Positions 1 through 11,520 of a DNA stretch of 64,000 nucleotides are shown here, piece after piece; position 1 is the stretch's first letter, and each line of letters begins with the position of its first letter. This DNA comes from Pararge aegeria (Eukaryota; Arthropoda; Insecta; Lepidoptera; Nymphalidae), in NCBI RefSeq assembly GCF_905163445.1, contig NC_053201.1:9496001-9560000 (forward strand). The letters run 5' to 3'. Below the pieces are notes generated by a model, which was not told where the DNA came from, searched no databases, and saw nothing but the letters and a program-made list of their open reading frames with translations. A program made the translations under genes and the position numbers.

Positions 1-315
1 CGAGCGTATTGTTTTGTCGGAAACGAAGTCGGCAGTTCGCCTTTTATTATATTACCTGCTATCATTTCCTTTTGGGTAAACAAACACTGTCAGTCTACCT
101 CAAGGTAAACATGAAAACTTGAATTTGAATTCGGAACATTGAATAAAATGAAATAACAATATTAAATGAAAAATAAAAAAAACAAGGAAATATTTTATTA
201 CTATTCCGCAGCGTGCCATAGTGCATACATTACGTACATACCAAAACATGCATTTACTTACATCCCATGTTCTAACATAGAATGGAGGCAATTCAATGAC
301 AAGCATGCTTTGTTT

Positions 316-523
316 GACGGCGGATTGGCGTAGGAGGCAGCGACCCTGCTTTCTGAGTCCAAAGCTATTGGTGGCTAATGTAAAAAATGCACCACAGAGC
401 AACCGTTGTGAGTTCAGTCACAGTTTTACATTGTCTGGGTGTTTATCTGAATATTATAAAAAGATATGAATGTATATTATTCTTAAAAATATGCATCTCT
501 GTTCTCAATGGTTCTCTTAGTAC
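316..523 (+). repeat. tRNA-derived SINE A, 5' part (interrupted)
   Basis: Head GACGGCGGATTGGCGTAGG with GCAGCGACCCTGCTTTCTGA, then the family body TGTCTGGGTGTTTATCTG, up to CTTAGTAC at 516-523. It continues at 2148 after a 1,624-bp insertion. SINE A is the most frequent family here: a tRNA-like head with GGTTCGATTCCCAC (B box) and a tail reading TTTGGGGCTAGATGGCGATG. Confidence 0.75.
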
Positions 524-2147
524 CAGTGGCGTGCATAGGGTTTTCGGTCATGCATTAAAAAAAAATAGGTACTGAACATGCTATTTTGATGTTACTTTAT
601 AATTTTATTTGTGAGTAGGTACCTAACCTAACATTTTTTTGTGATACCCATGGAGATCTTCTCATCATCTCCTATGTCCAGTATAGTAAGCTCTGATACG
701 ACCGACCAGCGAGTTTTTAAAATTGTCTGCCATTGCGGAAATTACATTAAATAATGTTTTTTTTAGTGTAAACAATAAACAAACATAGGTATTATTATAA
801 ATAAATAATGAAACAAAAAACTGATTACTGCTATTCGCCTGTTTATGTTAGTCAGTCAGAGCCCTTTTTACGTGCCGCTCCTTGTAGGTGCATTCCTTCC
901 GTTACGAATAATATCAATAAAACGTTAGTTAAGAATTAGCTCTAAACTTACCTTCATTTTCCAAGCACACTGAGCCATCAGATCACACGCCGAACATAAG
1001 AACTTTCTTACACTAAGCATATTCCTCACAATCATTTACAAACAGTGCACTGTCACATAGGTTATTGTTAACAATAATAATTGTAACTATATACAAACAA
1101 CCGTACAGCAAACGAAAAAAACAGTATTTAATTCTAATTCAGTGAATATAAGTTGTTATGACAGAAGGTAAACGGTAAACAATAATGGCGCTTAGCGATC
1201 GCCAGCGATAATGAGCATATCATAGTCAAAATATGTCCGTAATATTTTCTTAGTACACAAATGCTAATAAAAGTTGTTATTTGAACAATTAATAAAAATA
1301 ATATTACTTCATCAGTTACCAATGACACCTGGTAAACGTTAATTATTTATTTAACATAATTCGGCAACTTTTAATTTGGTTATTTTAATATACTTTTTGA
1401 ACAAATTAGGTACTCATAAATTTCTAAAGACCTTGAATGTAATGAAATTCTTTGATCAATTTTTTAATTACAAAAAAGAATTATTGCGTTTAAAACAATA
1501 AACAAACAAAGCAAATTAAATGTGCTTATAAAAAAACAAAGCATACATTCGGATTTCTAATTTTCATAAGCAGTGCTTTTAAGATTTGCACACAAGCGAA
1601 ATCCCTATACTGGAAACCTGGAAAACTGGCACACATAGAAAGAGCCAAATATTGTGTAAGCACGCACGCGATTATATCATTAAACACCAAAACTTACTTG
1701 TGTACACCTGCACACTAGTAACGACAGATGCATTCAATTGCCGTGCTTCTATGGCGACCGCGGCGGCGCGGCGAATTAATTCGAGCGACGAATAAACGAT
1801 TTACCCGGCAATGGATACTTAATCGTGAAAACCCCAGCTAATATTATGAGATTTAAATTATACTTCTAGCGTTACTTTTTATTTAGGGATACTGTTTACA
1901 ATTAAAAATCAAAATATAATCGAAATATTATGCAGTTTGTCTATTTTAGTTCTAAACCATAACACGGGACTTGACCATTGATTTACATGGAAGTGCGGCC
2001 GGTTTTAACTAGATGGCGCTTTTAAAGTTTTCTATTAATTGTTTAATTTTTTTTTAATCTTTAAATTTTAGGTCGTCCTTATGGTCTGAGAGGCCCTGAG
2101 GTCAGGGTATGCACTGCTTATTTGCATCTATGAGATGCACGCCACTG
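524..2147. mobile_element. 1.6-kb hAT-type element inserted in SINE A
   Basis: The ends CAGTGGCGTGCAT and ATGCACGCCACTG are perfect 13-bp inverted repeats. The insertion is flanked by a perfect 8-bp duplication CTTAGTAC (516-523 and 2148-2155), matching the hAT preference nTnnnnAn. The interior has no long transposase ORF, so it is non-autonomous or decayed. It holds an unusually GC-rich patch at 1740-1800 and minus-strand splice-like signals (GTAAGT donors next to 952 and near 1695). The ends match those of the short palindromic MITEs in this window. Confidence 0.8.
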
Positions 2148-2222
2148 CTTAGTACCCATAACACAAGTATCGCTTACTTTGGGGCTAGATGGTTATAACT
2201 CATTGTCGTAGTAAATTTATTC
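2148..2222 (+). repeat. tRNA-derived SINE A, 3' part
   Basis: Reads CTTAGTACCCATAACACAAG then CTTACTTTGGGGCTAGATGG, the SINE A tail. It resumes exactly where the 5' part stops at 523. Confidence 0.75.
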
Positions 2223-2654
2223 ATAGTTATTTATAATGCTTGCTAAGCTGAACGTCGGTAAAATTGTGTATGTAGTTTTAACTTATGATTAGGTACGCAC
2301 TCAATTTAATAATTACCGGTTGTTTCTGTGAATTTCTTTTATTGTTATTAGGTACACAAAACAGGTAATAACTAAACTAAATAAAAGTAATAACAATTTT
2401 TTTCCTTTTATTCTAAGCTACAACCCAAAGTATGTGTACACAACTTGAATTGAAATTAAACAAAAAGTAAAAATTAAATTAAAGTTGAATCAGAAAATGT
2501 ACACTTAAAAAATAATATATGTATATAGTGCTCAATAATTTGATTTTAAAAATATTTTTCCTTTTGTTAAAAATTTCTTGTCAGAAGCCCCAAAAATTCC
2601 ATTCCAAGACTCAACCCGTAATGCTAAACCACGACCGGTTGTCATGCCATTACT

Positions 2655-2760
2655 AAACCAAGTTTCAAATCTTGCAATCACTGCTGTCAAACGTCATTTT
2701 TCCATACAATAAATAAACAAAAGTGACGTTTGACAGCACTGATTGCAAGATTTACGGCTA
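2655..2760. mobile_element. Palindromic MITE
   Basis: Arms AAATCTTGCAATCACTGCTG and, inverted, CAGCACTGATTGCAAGATTT flank GTCAAACGTCA / TGACGTTTGAC around a short AT-rich centre. A related copy lies at 62640-62800. Confidence 0.6.
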
Positions 2761-2829
2761 GCCGCTAGCCTGTCGCGAGATACGTAATCACCCAACCAGC
2801 ATACTATAAAGGATTACGTAAACAATAAA

Positions 2830-3000
2830 GCTTGGGTATGAATTATTACTGTTACTAAAAGCTCTCAAATAGTCTTAAGACACAATATGAGATGGTGATC
2901 CCAAAAAGTATATCGAGATAAGTTTGTTGAGGGTTTCTTCTTAGACCATGCAGGTTTTGATCCCTCGCAGTTCATATTATTAAGTTATCTCTATCATCTC
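2830..3000 (+). repeat. CR1-like LINE 3' UTR fragment
   Basis: Contains GAGATGGTGAT, TAAGTTTGTTG and TTCTTCTTAGACCA in the order seen, in reverse, in the minus-strand copies at 14148 and 21172. It is a diverged sense-oriented 3' UTR piece. Confidence 0.45.
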
Positions 3001-3009
3001 ACTACGATT

Positions 3010-3595
3010 TAAACATTGCAAAAAATACCTTTGCATTTAAAGTACCTTCAATAGAATCTATTTCAATAAAGAAAGTTTTGGCTTTCAGTATACATTTAAA
3101 AGACCCTATTTTTTAAAAGAAATAGGCGCATAAGATATTTAATTATAAGATAATACTAGAAAAGCCAACGACCTGAACACTTCAATTATTATTTAAGGGG
3201 GATGCCAACCACAATGGCTTTGTGAAAAGATATTTACTGGGAAGAAATAACTCTCTGAGATAAGATATCCGGATCTATCTAGCTAGACTGTACAAACAAT
3301 CAACTTGGTTTTTCTTACCATTTTAAAAAGAAGGAATTTCATTTCAACCAGTTCTACGTTAATTAAATGATGTTCAAACTTGCCTTCGAGACTTCGCAAG
3401 ACAATTTTTATCGTTGAATCTTATTAATATGATTCCTTTGGATTTTATAAATGCGATTTGAATTCAATCGCTATGATAATGTCCAATTTACAAGAGCTAT
3501 GAAACTTGGGATATGACTTATAAATGTCATGATACAAGTCTGCTAAATTGGTATTTCAAAAGCGGGAACTGTAAACCTGGATAAAGTACTTTGTT
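3010..3595. other. No gene seen, AT-rich
   Basis: No repeat head, splice-framed exon or long ORF was recognised here. Confidence 0.5.
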
Positions 3596-3599
3596 TTTT

Positions 3600-4040
3600 A
3601 AGCTGTTTCCCACGACTTCGTCTGCGTTTCGAAAGACATGTGCAATTCGATTTAGATGTAATTGTACGCAGTTTATGTAATTAGGATAGCTAAGCCTTAA
3701 ATGACGGGTTGGCAGCCGTCCGCTAAGGAGTTGTGTCCTCTATCTCCAATTACATTCATTAGATCTACACGAAATTTGGGCAAAATTAAACAGACATTAT
3801 AACCTCTAAAGTACAAAAGTAGTAGTATTTAAATCGGTTATCATTTGACTGTGTTCTGGTTTAAAATCGTCAAACACCTTCCACCAAAATAACTGAGCTT
3901 AATTTCGGGATAACAAGCATCCTATATTAATTCTAATACCTTCAGAAATATGTGCACATGGTGATCGGTTTAGTAGTTTTTGCGTGAAAGCGTAACAAAC
4001 AAACTTACATTCACATTTATAATATTAGTAGGGATAGGGA
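3600..4040 (-). mobile_element. Non-autonomous Helitron-like element
   Basis: On the minus strand it begins TATCCCTATCCCTACTAATA, passes GTTTGTTACGCTTTCACGCA and ends near GACGAAGTCGTGGGAAACAG. These are the conserved ends of Helitron-like elements of Lepidoptera (Lep1 type, recalled). The copy at 32478-32940 is sense-oriented. Confidence 0.6.
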
Positions 4041-4199
4041 TATAATTCAGTACTACAAACATTTTTTGATTTAAATTTTTTTAAAACAATTTTCACTATC
4101 AAACTAGGGCAAGAGTTTCCAAGCTGCCCTACTAATATTAGAAGACAGTAATAATTAGAAAAAGTAATAATTTAATTGCTTGAATTAAAAACGCACATA

Positions 4200-4260
4200 A
4201 CCCCGAAAAGTTAAAGGTGCCTGCTGGGTAACGAACTCGGTACCCCCCGAAAGAGAGGAC
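4200..4260 (-). repeat. SINE B head fragment
   Basis: Short piece with GTAACGAACTCGGTACCCCC GAAAG and the AACCCCGAAAAGTTA motif of SINE B in reverse orientation. Confidence 0.35.
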
Positions 4261-4369
4261 GAAGCCCTTATTATTAGGCTATTACAGCTTTTATTAGTGT
4301 CTTGTTAAAGATATATATGAAATCCCCTTCATTAATAATTGTTAAGTCTTAACAATTATTCATTTTAAA

Positions 4370-4585
4370 GTCAAAATCTCCTGTGGATGCTCCGATGTAG
4401 GAGCGAAACGTAGAGAGAACATTGCCGAAGATCTGTATGGAGAATAAAGATTGAAGAAATTATAAATTACACCGTACAGATTCTCCTGCTTTTCGCGGTG
4501 TTATAGCAAATAAAGCGAAATTTTCATAGTAAATCATGTAATTCCGCAAAGTAACGCCTGCATCTATCCAATATGTTACATAGAA
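4370..4585 (+). repeat. Repeat R (GGAGCGAAACGTA family)
   Basis: Carries GGAGCGAAACGTAGAGAGA, ACAGATTCTCCTGCTTTTCG and GTAATTCCGCAAAGTAACGC. The same order occurs at 62280-62485, and inverted at 57355-57510 and 59990-60225. Non-coding family of unknown class. Confidence 0.55.
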
Positions 4586-4594
4586 TATATTTTT

Positions 4595-4760
4595 ATATCT
4601 TTATATATATAATTCTTCTGTGAGTGTGTATGTCACTGAACTCCTAAACAGCTGGACCGATTTGAATGAATTTTTTAGTATTCGTTTGTGTGGCACCCTG
4701 GATTGTTTAGATTTACAAATCAGCCCGACAGATGGCGCTGGGGTCCGCTAGTTTAATATA
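4595..4760 (+). mobile_element. Short Helitron-like fragment
   Basis: Starts ATATATAATTCTTCTGTGAG, includes CTCCTAAACAGCTGGACCGA and ends CAGATGGCGCTGGGGTCCGC TAGT, a typical CTAGT terminus. Confidence 0.45.
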
Positions 4761-5277
4761 TTATCTGACGAGACAAAGCTTGTAAAAGCGCAAGCTTTAA
4801 CTTTTTATCATCATCGGTTCAGCCGTTAAGCCGTATCTTGCAAGCAACAGACACACTATATACACACAGATATATTATTAGTTTTGTTTTAATTTAGAAA
4901 GTACAATATAATTTAAACATTGGAATGTAAATGCCGAAGTTATTGCATGATTGTTATGAATCCACGAAATGGTGGCGGTATCGGAAAACAATACTCCACT
5001 AACGCTCTGTTTAACCGGAATCATGTTAACATTACATTTTATGGCGCATATTTTTTTTGCACTTTTTAATACATTCATGTGAATGAATCCATGAATATTC
5101 GTTTTTGAAACGTCGTAAATCTATACCTTTATAAATAACCCTTACCCTATAGATTAAAATGATTATATTGTTTAACACTACGCTTATTTTGACTGATTTG
5201 ACAATCTTTTTAACTCAGCTACGGAGTATTGACGATAGGCGTACGATCCTTGTGTCACACAATTCAATTATCATTTG

Positions 5278-5519
5278 ACGGCCGATTGGCACAGTGCGCC
5301 GCGACCCTGCTTTCTGGGTCTAGAGCCGTGGGTTCGATTCCCACAACTGGAAAATGTTTGTGTGATTTACATGAATGTTTTTCAGTTTCTGGGTGTTTAT
5401 ATCTATATTATAATTATCTATGTATACTATTCATATAAATATTCATCAGTTATCTTAGTCCCATAACAAGCTAAGCTTACTTTGGGGCTAGATGGCGATG
5501 TGTGTATTGTTTTAGTATG
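5278..5519 (+). repeat. SINE A, full-length copy
   Basis: Head GACGGCCGATTGGCACAGTG, B box GGTTCGATTCCCACAACTGG, tail TTTGGGGCTAGATGGCGATG. The open frames across this region are SINE artefacts. Confidence 0.75.
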
Positions 5520-5974
5520 TTTTTTTTTATTTAATTAATTACAGAAGTAAACGAGGACGAGTAAATATTAGCCCGGCTGTGACTCGCTTCATTTTTCACC
5601 CGAGTGAAGTTTAATATCAGCTTCCTAAGACACCATGTGTTATTAATGGACACCAAGAGAAGCTGATAGGAAAGTCAGCGGGCATCCGAAGCCAAGTCCC
5701 GTAAAATGAGTTTTGTGATGAAAAATGAATTTTTATTTTTAATTACTTACTTTTTGGGAAAAATGTGACGTCTTTATTAAAATTGATATCTGCGGTTTGC
5801 AGCCTTATAACGTACCTCAATATAACGACTTCCTATATTTAAAAAACTCTTGTTAAGTCTGTTGAATTGAAGCAAAATATACCTTTACATTGCGAACAAC
5901 CTCCTTTAATTTAACGAACTGTTAAATATCAAATAGTGTAAATACTCTAACTAACGAAATTTTGTGTACCTTAC

Positions 5975-6280
5975 TGGTTTTTTGACGACCTCCGTGTCGC
6001 TGAGCGCTGTGGTTTTAAGTTTGAGATCCCAGATTCGAATTCCGACAAAGGCAATTTGGGAATTCTTAATTTCTGATTTTCTCCGGGTTAGTCTTGTGGA
6101 AGGCTTCGGCCGTGGCTAGTTACCACCCTGCCGACAAAGGCGTGCCGCTAAGCGACTGAGCGTTCCGTTACGATGGCGCGTAGAAACCGATACTGCCATA
6201 CTTCCTAACCGGTTAGCCACTTACCTGAGACTGCATCTTCACTTACCACCAGGTTGCTAACTTAAAGTGTAATAAAACAA
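5975..6280 (+). repeat. SINE C copy
   Basis: tRNA-like head with GCGCTGTGGTTTTAAG and CAGATTCGAATTCC, then AGGCTTCGGCCGTGGCTAGT TACCACCCTGCCGAC, ending near CACTTACCACCAGG. This defines SINE C, which also occurs at 12955, 25625, 27735, 30040, 56580 and 63900. Confidence 0.65.
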
Positions 6281-6462
6281 AAAGTTATATAAGCTACAGT
6301 GAGTAAATAAGCTGAAAGCGAAAGTGTATTTAATGATGTTATTTTTTTTTCACGCAGGAATTTTCGCATTTATAGCATTAGTTGCGATAGATCACCGCGG
6401 GCAAGGCAAAACCGCGGGTCGAGCTAGTGATTAATTTAAATAACGTTGCGAGCATACGGGTG

Positions 6463-7262
6463 TTCATAATGAGGTTTCAAGTTAAATTGTGAATACAATG
6501 ACGCCAGAAACAGGCATGCTTCCATTAAAAGTTGAGAGTTAGTTCAGTCGGTTTACACACTAACAAATTCTTAAGGTAATAATCTGTGGGTAGGTATATA
6601 CATTTAAGGAAAGTGGTACTTAATGACTTACTGACTGACTAATGTACTGACTGACTGACTGGCTGATCATAATGAGGTTTCAAGTTAAATTGTGAATATA
6701 ATGACGCCAGAAACAGGCTTGCTTCCATTAAAAGTTGAGAGTTAGTTCAGTCGGTTTACACACTAACAAATTCTTAAGGTAATAATCTGTGGGTAGGTAT
6801 ATACATTTAAGGAAAGTGGTACTTAATGACTTACTGACTGACTAATGTACTGACTGACTGACTGGCTGATCATAATGAGGTTTCAAGTTAAATTGTGAAT
6901 ATAATGACGCCAGAAACAGGCTTGCTTCCATTAAAAGTTGAGAGTTAGTTCAGTCGGTTTACACACTAACAAATTCTTAAGGTAATAATCTGTGGGTAGG
7001 TATATACATCAAAGGAAAGTGGTACTTAATGACTTACTGACTGACTGACCGGCTGATTTATTCATAATGAGGTTTCAAGTTAAATTGTGAATACAATGAC
7101 GCCAGAAACAGGCTTGCTTCCATTAAAAGTTGGCAGTTAGTTCAGACGGTTTATGCACTAACAAATTGTTAAGGTTATAATCTGTGGATGGGTATTCATA
7201 AAAGCAAAGTGGTACTTAATGACTTACTGACTTACTAACGTACTGACTGACTGGCCGATCTA
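6463..7262. repeat. Minisatellite, four copies of about 200 bp
   Basis: Units start at 6464, 6667, 6870 and 7062 with TCATAATGAGGTTTCAAG, so spacings are 203, 203 and 192. Each unit includes GACGCCAGAAACAGG and ends in a GACTGACTGACT tract whose length varies. Units 1-3 are nearly identical; unit 4 is more diverged. Bases before the array (GGGCAAGGCAAAACCGCGGG) resemble a transposon end. Confidence 0.9.
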
Positions 7263-7565
7263 TTTACAAAGCAGAAACCACTGGAGCACGCAGCTTCTCT
7301 CTCTCTCTGCTCTTCAAGCATGCGTGGAGAGTTCATTTTGGAAGATGTTTTGTGTGGTGTATAAAGATTGAATCTTTGTAGACTTCGATCTTTGGAAATA
7401 CGCAACGGATTTTCTAATAGTTTTCAGCAATAGATAAAGTGATTATAGAGGAAGATTTATATGCTGTAAACATGCATACTACTGAAGAGAAAAGCAAGCG
7501 GAACAAATATTTTTGTGGGCTTACATTACAAACTCTGCTTAAATGGTAGTGCCACATAAATAATA

Positions 7566-7823
7566 AATATACTACGACTATACACCCATCGCCATCTAGC
7601 CCCAAAGTAAGCGTAGCTTGTGTTATTGGTACTAAGATGACTGATGAATATTTTTTTAATGAATAATATACATACTCGTAAATACTTATAATATACATAT
7701 AAACACCCGGACACTGAAAAACATTCACGTTCATCACACTCACATTTTCCAGTTGTGGGAATCGAACCCACGGCCTTGGACTCAGAAAGCAGGGTCGCTG
7801 CCCACTGCGCCGATCGACCGTCA
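7566..7823 (-). repeat. SINE A copy
   Basis: Reverse-oriented: TAGCCCCAAAGTAAGCGTAG then GTGGGAATCGAACCCACGGC and the head complement ending CGATCGACCGTC. The overlapping 161-codon minus-strand frame is read through this SINE and is not a gene. Confidence 0.75.
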
Positions 7824-7999
7824 AATAATCACAAATCAAATAATCGATATCATTTACATTGCACCAGAGCGAAGATCGCTTGTAAATTATGAATTGCACC
7901 GTACAGATTTGCCTGTTTTTAGAGAATCATTGAAAATCATCATTGTCGTCGTCACCGGCCGACTGCAGGGCACGGTTCTCCTCTCACAATGAGAAGGGT

Positions 8000-8520
8000 A
8001 TAAAGCCGTAGTCCACTACGCTGGTCCAGTGCGGATCAACGACACCACGTATATTACTTGGTCTCGTTGATATTGTAATTTGTGGCGCAATGATAAAATA
8101 CATTTTTCCATATACTTTGGGCATACGGAATACAGACAGAATATACGAAAATATTCGTATAAACCTGTCCATCCTTATTGAAGTAGCATTGTAGTTCCAA
8201 GCTTGAGTAACTTTACTTCGCGAGAGGTCACTGCCCAACAGGTGATTATAATGCGTACATAGAATTAAACTTGAGAGCTGTCGAATTGTATGTAAGCGAT
8301 TAACATATATTTTAATTAGCAATTCAGTTAAACAGACCGAATTGTCGTTACTAAAAACCCATTGTATCAATTATACTTGTTAATGAGCCTCAATTATGTT
8401 GATATCACAAATGACGAGTTCGTGGCAATTTCAATGTCCCCCAGTAATGTACGTGTTTTTAAAGCTAGTAATACTTAACTTGAAAAATAATGTTTTACAA
8501 AGATTTTACTAAATCGATAG
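8000..8520. other. No convincing gene
   Basis: A 128-codon minus-strand frame covers 7984-8370, but its 3' end is SINE-like sequence (GTAGTCCACTACGCTGGTCC). No splice-framed or family-like signal was seen. Confidence 0.4.
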
Positions 8521-8825
8521 CCTTTAACAGTTCACTGTTGGACTAAAGGCCTCACTCTGGTGATGGGAGGGTTTGCAGTGGCGTGCATAGAGGGTATGCA
8601 CAGGGTATGCAAATGATATAAAATGAAGAAAATATCCCTGCATACCCTGTGCATACTCTCTATAGACGCCACTGAGGGTTTGCCCATGATCACCACGCTG
8701 GGCAGACGGGTCGGTAGTCGCAATAGATGGTAGTAGTAGTACGGAGGACGCTGCTGCCCGTTCTCCCTTATATTCCCTTAGTCGCCTCGTACGACACTCG
8801 AGGAGAGGGGTCAAGTTTATTCTAA
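8521..8825 (-). repeat. Repeat G, split by a MITE
   Basis: Interspersed repeat with TGCCCATGATCACCACGCTG GGCAGACGG and CTTAGTCGCCTCGTACGACA. It also occurs at 45235-45490, 48005-48440 and 52750-52930. Interrupted at 8576-8674. Confidence 0.55.
8576..8674. mobile_element. Short hAT-type MITE with perfect TSD
   Basis: 99 bp between CAGTGGCGTGCATAGAGG and CTCTATAGACGCCACTG, flanked by a perfect 8-bp duplication AGGGTTTG (8568-8575 and 8675-8682). It is an internally deleted form of the 200-bp members. Confidence 0.85.
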
Positions 8826-8869
8826 TCTGTCGTCACAATTATATAGTAATACAAACGAATTTATTTCTA

Positions 8870-9230
8870 AAGCATGGGTTCGATTTTTAAATATCATAAT
8901 TTCGAAATAATGTTGGAGGATGCACAAGTATATTTCATAAGAAATCACACTGTATAGATTAAATCAAAAGAAGTAAATTTATTCTTCCATACAAACGAAT
9001 TCAAACCATTATAAGTGTTTACTTATGACAACCCTATTGAAGATAAAAGACCGACACCCGCATAGTACCTACGTTACACATGACTTTTATTTTGCATGTG
9101 ATGTTAGGGCTGTATCTGATGTGTTTCAGTAAAAAATCGCAGTGATAAGTGTAAGAGACAGTACCTAAACAATTTACCTCTAAAGTTTGTGAAGTATTAT
9201 TTCAGTTTTCATGTACACATACATTATCTA
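8870..9230. repeat. Low-copy segment shared with 42320-42710
   Basis: Shares blocks such as TTATGACAACCCTATTGAA, CGCATAGTACCTACG, ATGTTAGGGC-GTATCTGAT and GAGACAGTAC with 42320-42710 in the same order and orientation. Neither copy has a coding frame. Confidence 0.6.
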
Positions 9231-9239
9231 TGAGCGCTG

Positions 9240-9560
9240 AAACTCGGTACGCCTGAAATGGTCAGGCTACCCTTTCAGTTGTACCCAGTTCGATCAACGT
9301 CACGCATCTCTAACTTTTCAGAGTAATGTGCGTTTTAAGAAATTAAATTCGCTTGCTACAACAGCGAAGGAGATCATCGTGAGAAAACCTGAAAGCTTGG
9401 GAGTTCTCCATATTGTTCTCAAGGGCTTGTAAAGTCTATCAATCCGCACTGAGGTTGGTGTCCACCACGCTAGCCCAGTGCAAACCTTTCTCGTTCTTTG
9501 AGGAGATCCATGCGCTGTAGTGGGGCAGTAATGGGCTAATAATGTACCTAAATATCAATC
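9240..9560 (+). repeat. SINE B copy (partial)
   Basis: Contains TAACTTTTCAGAGTAATGTG CGTTTTAAG, GAAAACCTGAAAGCTTGGGA GTTCTCC and a 3' part with CACCACGCTAGCCCAGTG. The typical SINE B 3' end reads TGTAGTGGGGCAGTAATGGG. Confidence 0.55.
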
Positions 9561-9797
9561 CGATTTGACATTGACAATGTACTTGCCTTGTTGGTCTGTT
9601 AGCATGTTCAACTATGAACACGAGGTCCTTGAATCCAGGTCGGCCAATATTCTTGTAGACTCTTCGGTTAGGAAGGTGGCGGTGTCAGCCCCCTTGCCTC
9701 GGACAGTTCGCCGGCGGTCCGGGTTATTATCATTTTATTGTGTCGTTAAAGCCTGTGCCTACCAGTGGGACATTAAGAGTCTGCGGATGAATAATAC

Positions 9798-10040
9798 TAG
9801 ATGACAATACACACATTGCCATCTAGCCCCAAAGTAAGCGTAGCTTGTGTTATGGGTACTAAGATGACTGATGAATATTTTTTTTGTATAATATACATAA
9901 ATACTTATAATATTCATATAAACACCCAGACACTGAAAAACATTCATGCTCATCACCGAACATTTTCCAGTAGTGGGAATCGAACCCACGGCCTTGGACT
10001 CAGAAAGCAGGGTCGCTGCCCGCTGCGCCAATCGGCCGTC
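9798..10040 (-). repeat. SINE A copy
   Basis: Reverse-oriented, from GACAATACACACATTGCCAT to GCGCCAATCGGCCGTC. The head contains CAGAAAGCAGGGTCGCTGCC. Confidence 0.75.
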
Positions 10041-10419
10041 AAAGAAGAATGTATCCTAGAGACGCATATCGCAGCAAAACAAACTATTTTTAAAAACCGA
10101 AACAAACTTGGATGAATTTACAGGCAACAGCTAATAGTGGTAAAATATTGCACTTATTGTAAATTTTAATTACACATTCTGAAAAACATATCCAATACTT
10201 CATAATAAATACACACTGTTTTAATTTAATTTGTTAATGAGCCTTAATTATGTTGATTTAAATTACTAATAAAATTGTCTACGTTTATTCAATTTCGTAT
10301 AATTTATGTAGAAATATTTTGACCGTTTAATATATTGACTGTTGATATTTGTTTATTAAATGGTAATTACTCTTAAGGGCCAGCCTGACGTTTTTTAATC
10401 CATACGTCAATAGCTTTAT

Positions 10420-10716
10420 CTTAATATATATAAATCTCCTGTCACGATGTTTGTCCGCGATGGACTCCTAAACTACTTAACCGATTTTAAATTAAATTGG
10501 CACACCGTGAGCAGTCTGCTCCAACTTAAGAGATAGGATAGCTTAGATCTTTAATTATAGTCGCAATTTTATTTTATTGCAAATTATTTGTCTTAAATTA
10601 ATTGACAGTCACATGTTATACATATATATACTACTATACTCATTTAAGGCTTAACGATACTGAATAGTTTAAAAACAAAATCAAACGCAGACGAAGTCGC
10701 GGGCAACAGCTAGTAT
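10420..10716 (+). mobile_element. Helitron-like non-autonomous element
   Basis: Starts near ATATATATAAATCTCCTGTC ACGATG, includes GACTCCTAAACTACTTAACC GATTTT and ends GAAGTCGCGGGCAACAGCTA GT. A shorter relative lies at 32225-32480. Confidence 0.65.
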
Positions 10717-10919
10717 ATTATATATATTTTTAAGTTGTTTACCTCTTTCTCGTAGTTGGACCTTTCTAACTATAACGTGTGTCCAAGGTATACGGTTTCG
10801 TCGAAAATTTCGAGTGCAGTGATCTTAAAGATCATCGAAGATGAACATGATCATTAGACATTAATTTTATTCAGACAGCTAATTTTATTATTATTAATTG
10901 TACTCTTAATTTTTATACC

Positions 10920-11150
10920 ACAACATTAACATATACAAAATATAATAAAAACAAAAACATAAAAAAGTAGAATACAATAGGCGGCCTTATATATATAGTA
11001 ATCTCTGCCAGATAACTTTTGAATTAGCAAAAAAAAGAAGAGGAGAATAGACTGCCGATTTATTGTGCACTATAGAAAAAAAAAACAAAAATAAGAATAC
11101 AAAGAGCCACCTAGATAGAGGGTACAATTTGACGTCCTTGTGGCTACATA
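10920..11150 (-). repeat. Jockey-like LINE 3' UTR fragment
   Basis: Reverse of the GGTTGCCTGGAAGAGATCGC / GATAAGGCCGCC motif (here AGGCGGCCTTATATATATAG TAATCTCTGCCAGA). Related pieces lie at 46850, 52120 and 53230. Confidence 0.5.
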
Positions 11151-11176
11151 GCGCAAATGCATTTGTTATTATTAGA

Positions 11177-11520
11177 TACTAGCGTACCCAGCCCGCTCCG
11201 CCGGGCTAGATTTTGCTTTATTATATTTACACAATAAACTTACATGATTAAATTTTTAATTTAAGTCTCATTATATATTAAATCATTTATTTCTCTCGTA
11301 CATGGGTGAAGATCATTATCTACACCCATGTACACCCAACAATAGAATATCATCATAGTAAATAAAATGAGTGCTCCGATCGTCACCAAACTTTACAGGA
11401 TTACTCGCCAGGTCAATCCGGAGATTCCCTGAAAGTTTCATTGAAATCGGTCCAGCCGTTTCGGAGCCTATACGGAACATACCCACACACTTTCTCTTTT
11501 ATATAATAGAAGATATAGTA
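11177..11520. repeat. Transposon-like repeat (CCCGCTCCGCCGGGC)
   Basis: Contains ACTAGCGTACCCAGCCCGCT CCGCCGGGC and, near the end, GAAATCGGTCCAGCCGTTTC GGAGCCTATACGG. These are conserved blocks of a common lepidopteran repeat, probably Helitron-related. Not coding. Confidence 0.45.

Noticed and set aside
952..1035. Candidate first coding exon of a third gene (MLSVRKFLCS..., GTAAGT donor)
   Set aside because: It lies wholly inside the hAT-type element 524-2147, defined by perfect TIRs and TSD, and has no similarity to exon 1 of the paralogues. Kept only as part of the finding on that element.
6463..7262. CRISPR-like array
   Set aside because: Units of about 200 bp repeat end to end with no unique spacers, in a eukaryotic genome. 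It is a minisatellite.
7414..7899. 161-codon minus-strand ORF
   Set aside because: Most of it is read through a SINE A copy. The same peptide (PCFLSPRPWVRFPQLENV) appears at 24604 and other SINE A copies.
7984..8370. 128-codon minus-strand ORF
   Set aside because: The 3' third is SINE-like (VVDPHWTSVVDYGF from CCACTACGCTGGTCC). No domain, splice or composition support for the rest.
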